From contig JAECUM010009426.1 in assembly GCA_016617855.1 (NCBI GenBank), positions 1 through 64,000 on the forward strand: a stretch of DNA of 64,000 bases, written 5' to 3'. The notes below the pieces were generated by a model. The model worked only from the letters and a program-made list of their open reading frames with translations. It was not told where the DNA came from and ran no database searches. This document shows positions 23,258-32,237 of the stretch, in pieces; the first letter of the stretch is position 1, and every line of letters starts with the position of its first letter. A program made the translations under genes and the position numbers. This DNA is from Megalonaias nervosa (Eukaryota > Mollusca > Bivalvia > Unionida > Unionidae).

Positions 23258-26050
23258 ATGTTAAAATTGCAAGATATTGCCCAAAAAAGTCAAATTAAAA
23301 GCAGAAAATATTATTACGGCATTTTCTGGCTATGACAGTTTTAAATTGGATAATCAAAATGTTTTAGCAAATTTTAGCTCCACAAATTAATTTCATCCTT
23401 TGCAACCAATTATATCAAAAGAACTTACAGTTCACAAAAGAATCAAACTGATAGTTCAGTATGATGTGATTTTATCAAAGCTGCATGCAATTGAAAAAGA
23501 TATAATTGATATAATTTTTGAAAATACAAATGTCGACAGCGAAATTTCTGAACCATATTTAACAGATAAATCACGAAAAATATTAGCTGGAACAAATGTT
23601 TCCTCGGTTGCTAATGAAATACACCAAGAAATATACAAAAGATTGGAGGAATTTACTTCGTCGGGATCGGATTGGAAATTTGAGATGATAAAGGAGGTTT
23701 TATTTCATACAATGAAATATAACGTACTTCGCGGCAGTTCTTGCGCTGATCTTCCTCAAAAAATTAAAAACAAAAATGTTCTATAAATGTCAAAAACAGT
23801 GATGACCAATGTTTTCGCTGGGCAATTTTATCTGCGAAACATCCTCGGAATGATCTTGGTGATAGACTTGAAAAATATTTGCCGTACAAAGATGAGCTAA
23901 ATTTTATTGGGATAACTTTTTCCAGTGGCAAAAAATCATATACCAAAGTTTGAAAAACAAAACAATATTTCAGTAAATTTTTTCAGTCTAGATGAAAAAG
24001 AAAATGTTTATCCAAGATATATTTCAGCGACTGCTACACAAAAGACAATAAATTTATTATTTTATAAAGGACATTATTGCTGGATAAAAAATTTTAACGG
24101 CTTAGTTGGCAGACAGTATAATAAAAATAAAAATACGAAATATTTCTGTTAAAGTTGTTTTCTAAAGATGACACACTGCAAGAACATCTCAAATACTGCG
24201 TTAACGTTCAAAGAATAACCATGCCAGGAGAGAAAGAGAAAGTGTTAAAATTTAAAAATTATAATCACAAGCTAAATCTTCATTTTGTTATTTATGCTGA
24301 TTTTGAGTGTCTACTTGTTCCTGTGGTCGGCGCAGAAAATAATCCAAATAAATCAAGTACAAGAAAATACAACAATATGTTCCTTGCGGAGCAGCTTATA
24401 AAGTAGTTTGTTGTGCTAATGACAATTTTTCAAGTCCAGTAAAGTTATACAGATGTAAAAATGGCGAATCTGAAAGTCCGGCCGTGTGGTTGCTAAACCA
24501 TTTAATAAACGAAGTTAATAAGATTTCTTACAATATATTCAAAACAGCTCCAATAAAAATAACATCCAAACAAGAACTTCATTTTGTATATGCAGTTAAT
24601 TGTCATATCTGCGAGAAGTTGTTGCCTGAACAAAGTTCAGGTGATAAGGTGCGCGATCACTGCCATTTAACCAGTCAATATCGAGGAGCAGCTCATAACA
24701 ATTGCAATTTAAAATTTCATCCTCCAGAGTTTATTCCTGTAGTTTTACATAATTTTCGAGGCTATGACAGTCATATCATTGTAGAAGCTTTTGGTGATGA
24801 AGAAATTAAATCTAAACTAAAATTAAATAATACAGTAAAATGTATTTAAAAGAATTTTGAAAAGTATATGTCAGTTACTTTTGGCAAACTACGTTTCATT
24901 GACAGTCTGCAATTTGCATTAGCATCATTAGAAGAGCTTGTAGGAAATGCTGTAAAAGCTGGTAGCGAGTTTTATAACCTAAAAAGTTGCTTTGGTGAAA
25001 ACTACGTCGATCTGACAAAAAAGGTGTCTTTCCGTATGACCATCTCGACGATTGGAGTAGATTTGATGAAACTTCTCTGCCTGGCAAAGATAAATTTTAC
25101 TCGCAGCTAAAAAATGAAAATATTACAAACGATGAGTACAAATATGCACAAGATATTTGGAATAAATTTAGTTGTAAAACATTTGGTGATTATTATGATA
25201 TATATTTGAAAACAGATGTTTTATTACTGGCAGATGTTTTCGAGAGCTTTCGTAAAGTTAGTCATGAACATTATGGACTAGATCCCTGCTGGTATTATTC
25301 TGCACCAGGATTGTCTTGGGATGCTCTGCTTTTTAGCAAGTAAGATAGAATTGGATCTCTTGACAGATGTTGATATGTTTAATTTTATTGAAAAAGATAT
25401 CAGAGGCGGAATTAGCGTTATAACAAAAAAATATGCAGTAGCTAATAATAAATATCTGAAAAATTATGATAACAATTTATCATCCAATTATATTATTTAT
25501 CTAGGATGTGTCAATTTGTATGGATATGCAATGTCAGAGCCAATGCCGTGCAGTGGATTTCATTGGATAACTCCAGATCAATTTCTTAAAGAAACTGAAA
25601 AAGATTTACCAAAAGATATTTCATATTTTGTTGAAGTTGATCTTGATTATCCTAGTTCGTTATATGATCTACATAACGATTATCCGTTTTAAGCAGAATC
25701 TATGATAATCGATTACAGTTTATTCTCACCTGAACAACGGGCAATGACAACAGCAAAAAATTCGATTGTTAATATGCTAGTTCCAAATTTATTAAATAAA
25801 AAAAAATTACGTGATACATTAAAAAAATTTAAAACAAGCAGTAGATGCTGGACTAATTGTGAAAAAAGTTAATTGTGTATTAAAATTTAATCAGTCAAGG
25901 TGGATGGCAGATTATATTGACTTAAATACCAAACGTCGTGCTATTGCTAAAACCGAATTTGAGAAAAACTTTTTCAAGTTAATAAACAATTCTGTATTCG
26001 GTAAGACGATGGAAAATATTCGAAAGAGAGTCAGTATTGAAATTGTAAAC
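23258..26050 (+). pseudogene. polB: E1 protein-primed family B DNA polymerase, motif C deleted
   Basis: Starts at ATG 23,258. The N-terminal part has VLRGSSCADLPQKIKNKN, then the region KFEKQNNISVNFFSLDE near 23,945. The exonuclease domain is present (24,150-25,080): FVIYADFECLLVP, a CHICEKLL ... DHCHL zinc-binding insert, and NFRGYDSHIIVEAF. The polymerase part has GDYYDIYLKTDVLLLADVFE, YYSAPGLSWDALL, LDLLTDVDMFNFIE and NNSVFGKTMENIRKR. Stops and frameshifts are frequent. After IEIVNDLS (~26,055) the sequence jumps to the downstream unknown gene, removing the stretch that in E2 holds FIDTDSLVY. The catalytic motif C is therefore missing. Confidence 0.88.
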
Positions 26051-26361
26051 GATTTATCAAATCAGATGACAGTAAATATTTTGATTGTCTTGAAAATTTG
26101 CGAGACGAGCTTATATTGAAATACGATAACCTTTTCAATGCGATCAGCCAGCAACAATACACAAAAATTAATATGGACTTAGACCGGTCAAAAGTTTTTG
26201 TAAAAGGTAGTAAGTATCTTCTCAGTAAGATAGCAAATAAAGATTTTTTTGAATGTCATCGAAAAGTAGGAGGAAAAATTAAATTTTATTTGTATAAGCA
26301 TAATGATAAATTATTTCTGATATCAACAGTTGATACGTTAATTATTGGCGAAGAAATATAA
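26051..26361 (+). pseudogene. E1 remnant of the left-end unknown gene, fused to polymerase remnant
   Basis: Frame 26,098-26,361 matches the C-terminal two-thirds of the E2 gene at 31,738-32,214: shared TKINMDLDRSKVFVKGSKYL, FECHRKVGGKIKFYLYKH. The fusion to polymerase sequence results from a deletion equal to about 0.87 kb of E2 (about 32,060-32,930). Similarity to E2 ends at 26,360. Confidence 0.75.
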
Positions 26362-26924
26362 CTCTGTCTGTCTTATTTATATTTTGAAAAGGGGGATAAT
26401 ACTGTCTTCAGATAGCGTAAAGCGTCTGTGGTTATCGAGCATAGTATAGTGTTAGTTATATATACATACACATCTGATGTAACAATGTTTGCTTGCTATC
26501 TTCATCAAATCTTTCAGTGATTGATAAAAATCATCTTGTATGAAACAATATAGTAATTTTTAAATCTTAGAATGAGAAATTTATGTTTCAATATAGCCTT
26601 ATATGAAACAGGTGTTCTGTATTGATTTTATGTAAAGACTGACTAAAAAACCCACTCGTAGAGAATTATCGATTTCCAGACTGCGGAAGTCTGTCTGTCT
26701 GTAACGTATAAGCCGCTGTATTGAGCCACCATGGGATTTCGTTTTCTGTACATGCTGCAATGTATTTTAAAAAAAGCAGATGTATAAAATCATAGAGTTC
26801 ATGATTTATTTTATATTTTGATAATAATGTTTATTCAGAATCAGAAATGTAATGCTAATCACTCATATAAATTTCCCGTCTGATAACTTTATAATAACTT
26901 TTTGAAACATATATATAAGATGAG
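26362..26924. other. No gene seen
   Basis: AT-rich sequence right of E1. It shows no similarity to the E2 terminal repeat, so the E1 terminal repeat is either different, lost or beyond recognition. Confidence 0.4.
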
Positions 26925-27060
26925 TCTGTGGTCTAGTTCTAACGCGTTAGATTCTCGTAGCCAAGGTCTTGGGTTCGATACTTGTGACTGACATTTTATC
27001 GGGGATGGCGATTTCGATGCCATTTTATAATTGGAGGTACGAAGTTCAACAGAAAAAAAA
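26925..27060 (+). repeat. tRNA-derived SINE, candidate
   Basis: The stretch GTGGTCTAGTTCTAACGCG resembles an RNA polymerase III A box, and GGTTCGATAC about 40 bases downstream resembles a B box. The spacing fits a tRNA-related SINE head. A short tail ends in an A-run at 27,052-27,060. It does not fold as a complete tRNA with a clear anticodon arm, so I call it SINE rather than tRNA. Confidence 0.5.
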
Positions 27061-27149
27061 TACACTCTCCCACCATGTCACCAGGTGGTGGGTGTACTTT
27101 TTCACTCCCGGGGTTGATTTGGGGGAGAACGTAGATAAATCCCCCGTTT

Positions 27150-27690
27150 GTATGTGCCGTCGTTAATCAAGTTTATATGTAACTGTGCCGTTCTTAAAAA
27201 ATGCGGATCGCCTTCTGAACTTTCTAAAATATCGTTTGGTAATTTAAGGGTTTATATGGGGGTTGTGTCTGTTTCATCACCATATAAACTTGTGCTAGCA
27301 ATCTAGGAGTTTATATGGTGGTTTCGTCACCCTCTAAAATTTCCTAAAATGTCGTTTGCAATTTAGGATTTTTCACATGGGGGTTATATGTTGTGCTGTC
27401 CATAGAGTTAACTTAGAATTAAGTTTATATGTAAATGTGTCGTCCTTAATTAAGATTAGGTGTTGTGCGGTTCTTAATTAAGTTTATATGTACTCACTGA
27501 ACTTGCTAGAATGTCGTTTGGCAATCTAGGATTTCACATGGGGTTGTGCTCCTTAATTAAGTTTATAATTAAGATTATGTGTTGTGCAGTCCTTAATTAA
27601 GTTTATAATTAAGATTATGTGTTGTGCAGTCCTAATATATAATGCTGTAAATATGCCTGCTGTAAATATATCATAATTATGTGTTGTGCC
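27150..27690. repeat. Short tandem repeats around a TTAATTAA core
   Basis: Modules such as gtttatatgggggtt, atgtcgtttg and attaagtttata recur. A perfect 40-bp duplication lies at 27,551-27,590 and 27,591-27,630 (unit starts ccttaattaagtttataatt). No coding signal. Confidence 0.75.
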
Positions 27691-27778
27691 GTCTACAAAA
27701 TCATTCCTCTCTGAGGAATATTATTTTTATTTTTATTGTTTTAAACAAATATTGACAGTCGTAGTAGATAAAAATAAG

Positions 27779-28073
27779 TTATTTTTGTCTAAATATTGCA
27801 GTAATATCATTATCAAATAAAGCATCAACCGTGTTGTCGATAAATAACATTGGATCATCAGACCAACCTAATATTCTACTGTCATTTTCGTCAGCAGATA
27901 ACCATACCGATCCACATTTGACTGATGAATGATGACCAACTTTTTTAATACAATCGCTTATTATTTTAAGTGTTATTTCAGTATATTTTGAAGCTGATTT
28001 TATTGATCTAAATCTTTTAAAAATTCTGTTTGTTAGGTTAAATCCGACCTTTTTAATCGGATTATAATATTCC

Positions 28074-28075
<2 letters not shown>
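27779..28075 (-). pseudogene. Fragment of an HNH/NUMOD1-type protein
   Basis: A 98-codon frame contains FRSIKSASKYTEITLKIISD followed by CIKKVGHHSSVKCGSVWL. This matches the NUMOD1-like helix-turn-helix layout (FxSIxxAxKY...I...C..G...W) seen in the E1 and E2 HNH genes, but the sequence is distinct. It has no HNH motif of its own and its start abuts the (TA)n repeat, so it is probably the 3' part of another endonuclease gene. Confidence 0.4.
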
Positions 28076-28104
<29 letters not shown>

Positions 28105-28146
28105 TATATACTCTATATATATATATATATATGCTTATATATACTA

Positions 28147-28190
<44 letters not shown>
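28076..28190. repeat. (TA)n microsatellite
   Basis: Almost pure TA with short interruptions such as actctatata and atatactatacta. Confidence 0.95.
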
Positions 28191-28193
<3 letters not shown>

Positions 28194-28419
28194 TAATATG
28201 AGATTTTAGCAAGAAAGGTTTCTAAACTAGGATATTCTTTCTCCGGCAAAATATTTTGTTACAACTTATTTATGCTAAAAAAGCTTGTCATATAAAAACA
28301 TTTGACGGAGAAGATAGCCTTCTGGTATAGAATCCTCTTTTGGCTTAGGATCATCATCTATTAATACTATTGCAAGTAAACGAGCTTGGTTATTTAATCT
28401 TGCCAAACAACTGACACGT

Positions 28420-29350
28420 TGTTAGTTGCAACCTTTAATTATTACAACTCTAACTCTATGGTCTTATACTAAATAATTGAAAAGATCAAAACCAACAGGT
28501 TTTGCAAAATTCACAAATAATTTGTTTCCCTTTGATACAAAGTGAAAATTTAAATAGAACTTACAGTATTGCATATTGAATCCCAAATAGTTCAAACGGT
28601 TCTATCATCAGCCCTGATGAATAAAGTTCTAAATAAATTACAGTGGTGTTTGAAATAATATCCAGTGTGGAAGACGTTGATGTGTCTGTAGTCTTTCATG
28701 TGCTAATGTACCCAAGGTATGAAGTGTGCTAAGTCTTCCAATTAATCACAGTGATATAATGCAAGATATCCTTGTCTGAATTCGCTATAATTCCCATTTA
28801 ATCTCTCTGACCAAGAACATTATTGTGCACTTTGAATTCCAGAGAAGAATAATTTGAATTACTAATTCCACTTAAATCAAAATACTGAACACAACCATAC
28901 AAATGATTCTGCATCAAGATCTTGCAGCAATAATGAGTAATTTCTCAAATAATATTATAAAGCACTCTACTTGACATCGCTCACAATTAGCATTTTCTGA
29001 AAATACTATCACTTAATTGAATTCTCCATTCAAGATGATTGACAACAAGACAAAATCTGTTACTAAAATTTTACTGAAGAGCATGGTAAACATAATGTCC
29101 TTGACCAAGATAACGGTCCTAAGATTCAACCCCTTTCCTAGAAAAATATTAACTATGTATTATTTCTTTGCAAAATAACTTAACATTAGTATCCTTAGTC
29201 AGGTAGACAATGAACTTGATTTTTGCATAAAGTCAAGTCCAAAATACACTTATAATAACATTTAATCATGAAGAAAAAACTTTTAATTAATACAGATTAA
29301 GTATACATAACATAATAAATATCACAAGCTGTACGTTCAGGTTTGTACAC
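28420..29350 (-). mobile_element. Strongly diverged LTR related to the G1 family, candidate
   Basis: It opens with TGTTAG and has the landmarks of the G1 LTR in the same order and spacing: ccaacaggttttgcaaaatt, aataatttgtttccc, tagaacttacagt, then cggttctatcat and gtggaagacgttgatg. Overall identity is low. The right end is not defined. No internal retroelement genes adjoin it. Confidence 0.4.
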
Positions 29351-30422
29351 AATTAATACAATTTTCGTTGAATGGGAACCCAGGTTACCGACCATAGAAT
29401 CGACGCGTAACCAGTAGAAGTTTACTACAGTTTTGACAGTCTTACCAACCAATCTTCCTTATTGGGAAAAATGGCTACCCAGTAATCATTTTTAGTTGTT
29501 TTGGGCTACTGGGCAATGGATTTTTCTACCCATGCTTTGCATTAAATCTTCAAGATTTAATTGTCAATCAGAATTTGAATGTATGTATGCTGCAGGAGCA
29601 ACATGCCGATACCTTTGGGTCAAATACGTAAAATTTAATTGTCTTTGATAATTAGTATGTATTTAAAAATGTTATTATGTATTTTGGGTCAAATATTCTG
29701 AGCAAAATATGCCAATACACTATTTGTCAAGAGTTCTTCATTATTAATGCCTCTTACCAAGAAATTTATTCCACCATCGACCTACAAAGTATATCAACCA
29801 CTGAATATGCTGCCGTGAAGCTGTTATCCACCCAAACCTAAACGGGACCAATTTTTTAATTTTCGGTGTGGGGAAGATACCCAAATTTTTATTTTTAATC
29901 CGGAGGATTTTTTAAACCTCTTCATAATATGTTTTTCAAACTAATAGAGTGAATATAAATAGTTGTAGAATATTTTTCAACCTATTTAATGGCTGGAAAT
30001 TCTTTTTAAAAAGACTTCCATGCCTCCTCCACCCGCCCCAGAAATTAATTGGTTAGTACCAAATTTTAAAATGACGACAATCAGCGATGGCTAACGTATT
30101 GGTCTAATCACAGATTATCGTCACATTTATAAGTAATGAGTTTTACCAACTAACAGTTTAGATTTTAAAGTTGCATACACGTAAAAATCTTCAACAACTA
30201 CACAATAAGTCTCTAATGCCACTTACTGAATACCCGATGTGCAAAGTTGTCGAAAATATAGTGAGGCATGGCAGTCAACACATAACAAATTAATTTTCAT
30301 AACATTTGCTAAGGAGAGTCATTGCATAACGAATTTAATACCTTGAAATGATTGCCTCACAGAATTCTGTAACAGTAGATTTGATGAAGGACGAGTAGGA
30401 GGCCGATAGTAAGGGTTTGACG
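29351..30422. other. No gene seen
   Basis: AT-rich sequence with no recognisable domain, RNA or clear repeat. Confidence 0.4.
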
Positions 30423-30651
30423 CAATGGCGTCACTAGGATTGGTGTCAACCAGTGCGGTAACTTGTTGTCACCCCCATGGACCTCCTTCCTACACAAAAA
30501 GTTGGTGTCACCCAGTGCGGTAACTCATGGAGTCACCCCCATGGACTCCTTCCTGCACAAAAATTCAAAAATTTCATAGACAGTCATTTTGTTGTCACCC
30601 TCTTTGATGGTGTCACCCGGTGCGGTCCGCAAACCCTTAGTGACACCACTG
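30423..30651. mobile_element. MITE-like element with short inverted ends
   Basis: The ends are CAATGGCGTCACTAGG on the left and, reverse-complemented, CAGTGGTGTCACTAAGG on the right. Inside, a ~60-bp unit containing GGTGTCACCCAGTGCGGTAA and CCCCATGGAC..CCTTCCT is repeated at about 30,440 and 30,503, and a third partial ggtgtcacccggtgcggt lies at 30,609. No transposase. Short open frames across it are incidental. Confidence 0.55.
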
Positions 30652-31055
30652 GTTACATTTATCGACCATGTTAACCCTGGTCTCGTCGACATCTTCATCA
30701 CATTGCAAGAATTTTCGAGATCTCAAGTCGCATGCAATCTAAACATCCGAAAACATCAAAATCCTTATTTTACCAAAAGAACAGTAACTATCCGAATGCC
30801 ACAAAACAGGATTTTTTAAAATATATTTATATATTTAAGTTTAATCATATTGTGATTTTGAAAAGAAGACAAGAAAAATGTTTTTAACATATCAATATTG
30901 CAGTAGAATATTAATTCTGTACGCATACATACAGATATTTGCTTTTCTTAGACTGACCTGATATTTGGGAATTTGTCATCGCATGTGCAGATGTAGTTCG
31001 CTAAATCGCCCTTCCCCCTCCAAGTCTGTGTTGATGCTGACCGACGATATCTGGG
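30652..31055. other. No gene seen
   Basis: Left flank of E2, no recognised feature. Confidence 0.4.
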
Positions 31056-31061
31056 TGTGAT
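31056..31061. repeat. Left target-site duplication of E2
   Basis: TGTGAT directly before the terminal repeat start AGTAGTAGAGG. The same six bases occur at 48,285-48,290, where the first T also serves as the last base of the right terminal repeat. It is thus a 5-bp GTGAT duplication or a 6-bp one with a shared T; Polintons usually make 6 bp. Confidence 0.85.
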
Positions 31062-31390
31062 AGTAGTAGAGGAAAATGGGACTTCTAGATTTAATACCCT
31101 TTCCCCTCCTCCTCCCCCTCCCTCAAAACATATTTGGAACCAACCTGTAGCTTAACTCAAAACAGGTTAGAAAATATATTCGTCAGGAGAAGACCCACTC
31201 TCCCACTCCAAAACGATATTTGTATTAACGGGGTCTTAGACCCCCTTCCCCTCCAAAACATATTTGTCGGAGAAACCCCTTCCCCCCAGACATACCTTTC
31301 GAACTATACATGTTTTATGCCTGTGCCGATCGATTACTGTAGGATAGACAGAGACTGCTGTGTTGCGATCGATAACTTTACTAAACACAC

Positions 31391-31580
31391 GAAATTACAT
31401 CATGTTATTTTTAGAAGCCATGGATGATGCAATCATAAGAAAGAATAACTCGAAATTGCATCATGTTATTCCTAGAAGCCATTGATGATGCAATCATAAA
31501 ACAGAATGACTCGAAATTGCATCATACATGATAAGAATTGCATAATGTTATTCTTGGAAGCATTGGATGATGCAATCATA
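31391..31580. repeat. Three ~60-bp tandem units with inverted-repeat cores in the left terminal repeat
   Basis: Each unit has the form gaaattgcatcat ... gatgatgcaatcat, so TTGCATCA and TGATGCAA face each other. TGATGCAAT in either orientation occurs at 31,425, 31,455, 31,486, 31,516 and 31,568. The word fits the C/EBP-ATF composite response element consensus (TGATGXAAX). The last copy ends 35 bp before the TATA box. Function is inferred only. Confidence 0.75.
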
Positions 31581-31610
31581 ACTAAGCTTTCATCACTCTA
31601 CTTATAACGC

Positions 31611-31683
31611 TATAAAAGGCACCCAATTTTTCATTTGTGGTCATTCCGCAGAGATGTGTTCGCTGGGAGCATGAAAGGTAAGT
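31611..31683 (+). promoter_or_regulatory. Inward promoter with leader exon and splice donor, left terminal repeat
   Basis: TATAAAAGG at 31,611, an initiator-like TCATTCC at 31,641 (30 bp further), then an ATG at 31,671 and a consensus donor AAAG|GTAAGT at 31,678. The 55 bp 31,634-31,688 differ from the right copy at only two positions although neighbouring terminal-repeat sequence has many changes and indels. This is consistent with a TIR promoter making a short leader exon spliced to distant plus-strand genes. The transcript itself is inferred. Confidence 0.6.
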
Positions 31684-31737
31684 GAGATTTTTCTTGAAAA
31701 TTTAGGTCCTTTAAAAAAAAAACAACTCTTATTTCGT

Positions 31738-32214
31738 TTAGGTGAGGTAAATGGTACTCAATTTATATTTCTTCACAATTATCAAATGTTCAACGGTAGC
31801 TATTAGAAATAATTCACTATAGTGTTTATACAAATAACATTTAACTTTTCCGCTTACTTTTCGATGACATTCAAATAACTCTCTCATTGCTACCCTATTG
31901 ATAAAATACTTACAACTTTTTGCAAAAACCTTCGACCGGTCTAGGTCAATATTTATTTTTGTATACTTTTCCTGGCTGATCGGATCATGAAGATTATCGT
32001 ATTTTTGTCCGAGATTGTCTCTCAACTTCTCAAGATAATCAAAATATTCGCTGTCATCTGATTTAATCAGCGAGAGTTTTATTATGTCAAATTTACTAAA
32101 ACAAATACCTGAAATGTCATAATTAAATCCAAGCTGTAGTGGTTGGTCGTTAATCATCAACACCTTAACCTTACTATTAACTCCATCAGCTAATGTAAAA
32201 TTTTCAAACATTAT
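31738..32214 (-). CDS. Left-end gene next to polymerase (unknown function), 158 codons
   Basis: An open frame on the minus strand starting at ATG 32,214 (MFENFTLADGVNSKVKV); a further in-frame ATG lies six bases upstream. Notable blocks are QPLQLGFNYDISGICFSKFD and NIDLDRSKVFAKSCKYF, then FECHRKVSGKVKCYLYKH. It lies 24 bp downstream of the polymerase stop, and its last codons run into the terminal repeat. It is one of the few undamaged frames of E2 and has a decayed match in E1. No domain recognised. Its position suggests an early or replication-linked role, which is inference. Confidence 0.7.
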   Translation of the reverse strand: MMFENFTLADGVNSKVKVLMINDQPLQLGFNYDISGICFSKFDIIKLSLIKSDDSEYFDYLEKLRDNLGQKYDNLHDPISQEKYTKINIDLDRSKVFAKSCKYFINRVAMRELFECHRKVSGKVKCYLYKHYSELFLIATVEHLIIVKKYKLSTIYLT

Positions 32215-32237
32215 TTCCAAAGTTTAGACAAAATTAA

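Larger units (their letters stand above)
18577..26361 (-). mobile_element. E1: internally deleted Polinton/Maverick, inverted relative to E2
   Basis: Every gene block here has a counterpart in E2 (31,062-48,285), in the opposite orientation and about 85-90% alike by eye. From left: fragment of the right-end hydrophobic gene, two unknown genes, fibre, ATPase 5' part, acidic 195-residue gene, small conserved gene, HNH endonuclease, DNA polymerase, left-end unknown gene. The ATPase is fused at about 21,610 directly to sequence matching E2 position 36,513. The interval matching E2 36,514-43,650 is missing, which removes integrase, protease and all capsid genes. Terminal repeats are not recognised: similarity to E2 stops at 26,360 and the left end is replaced by the G1 LTR. 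Confidence 0.9.
31062..31768. repeat. E2 left terminal inverted repeat
   Basis: Matches the reverse complement of 47,448-48,285 from AGTAGTAGAGGAAAA through the promoter-like module to ggtaaatggtactcaatt. Pyrimidine-rich stretches (31,080-31,110 and 31,195-31,290) lie near the outer end. A ~60-bp unit is present about three times at 31,391-31,580 here but only once in the right copy. Confidence 0.9.

Noticed and set aside
26935..27000. Functional tRNA gene
   Set aside because: A- and B-box-like motifs are present, but no full cloverleaf with anticodon arm and acceptor stem could be built; SINE is the better reading.
26362..27700. Right terminal repeat of E1
   Set aside because: Similarity to E2 stops at 26,360 and no inverted partner is visible on the left, where the G1 LTR intervenes.
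28245..28395. Short minus-strand coding-like stretch (LLAIVLIDDDPKPKEDSIPE)
   Set aside because: Only ~50 codons, no domain, not repeated elsewhere in the window; possibly old retroelement or Polinton debris but unsupported.
31391..31580. CRISPR-like array
   Set aside because: Only three degenerate units without unique spacers, located in an animal transposon TIR.
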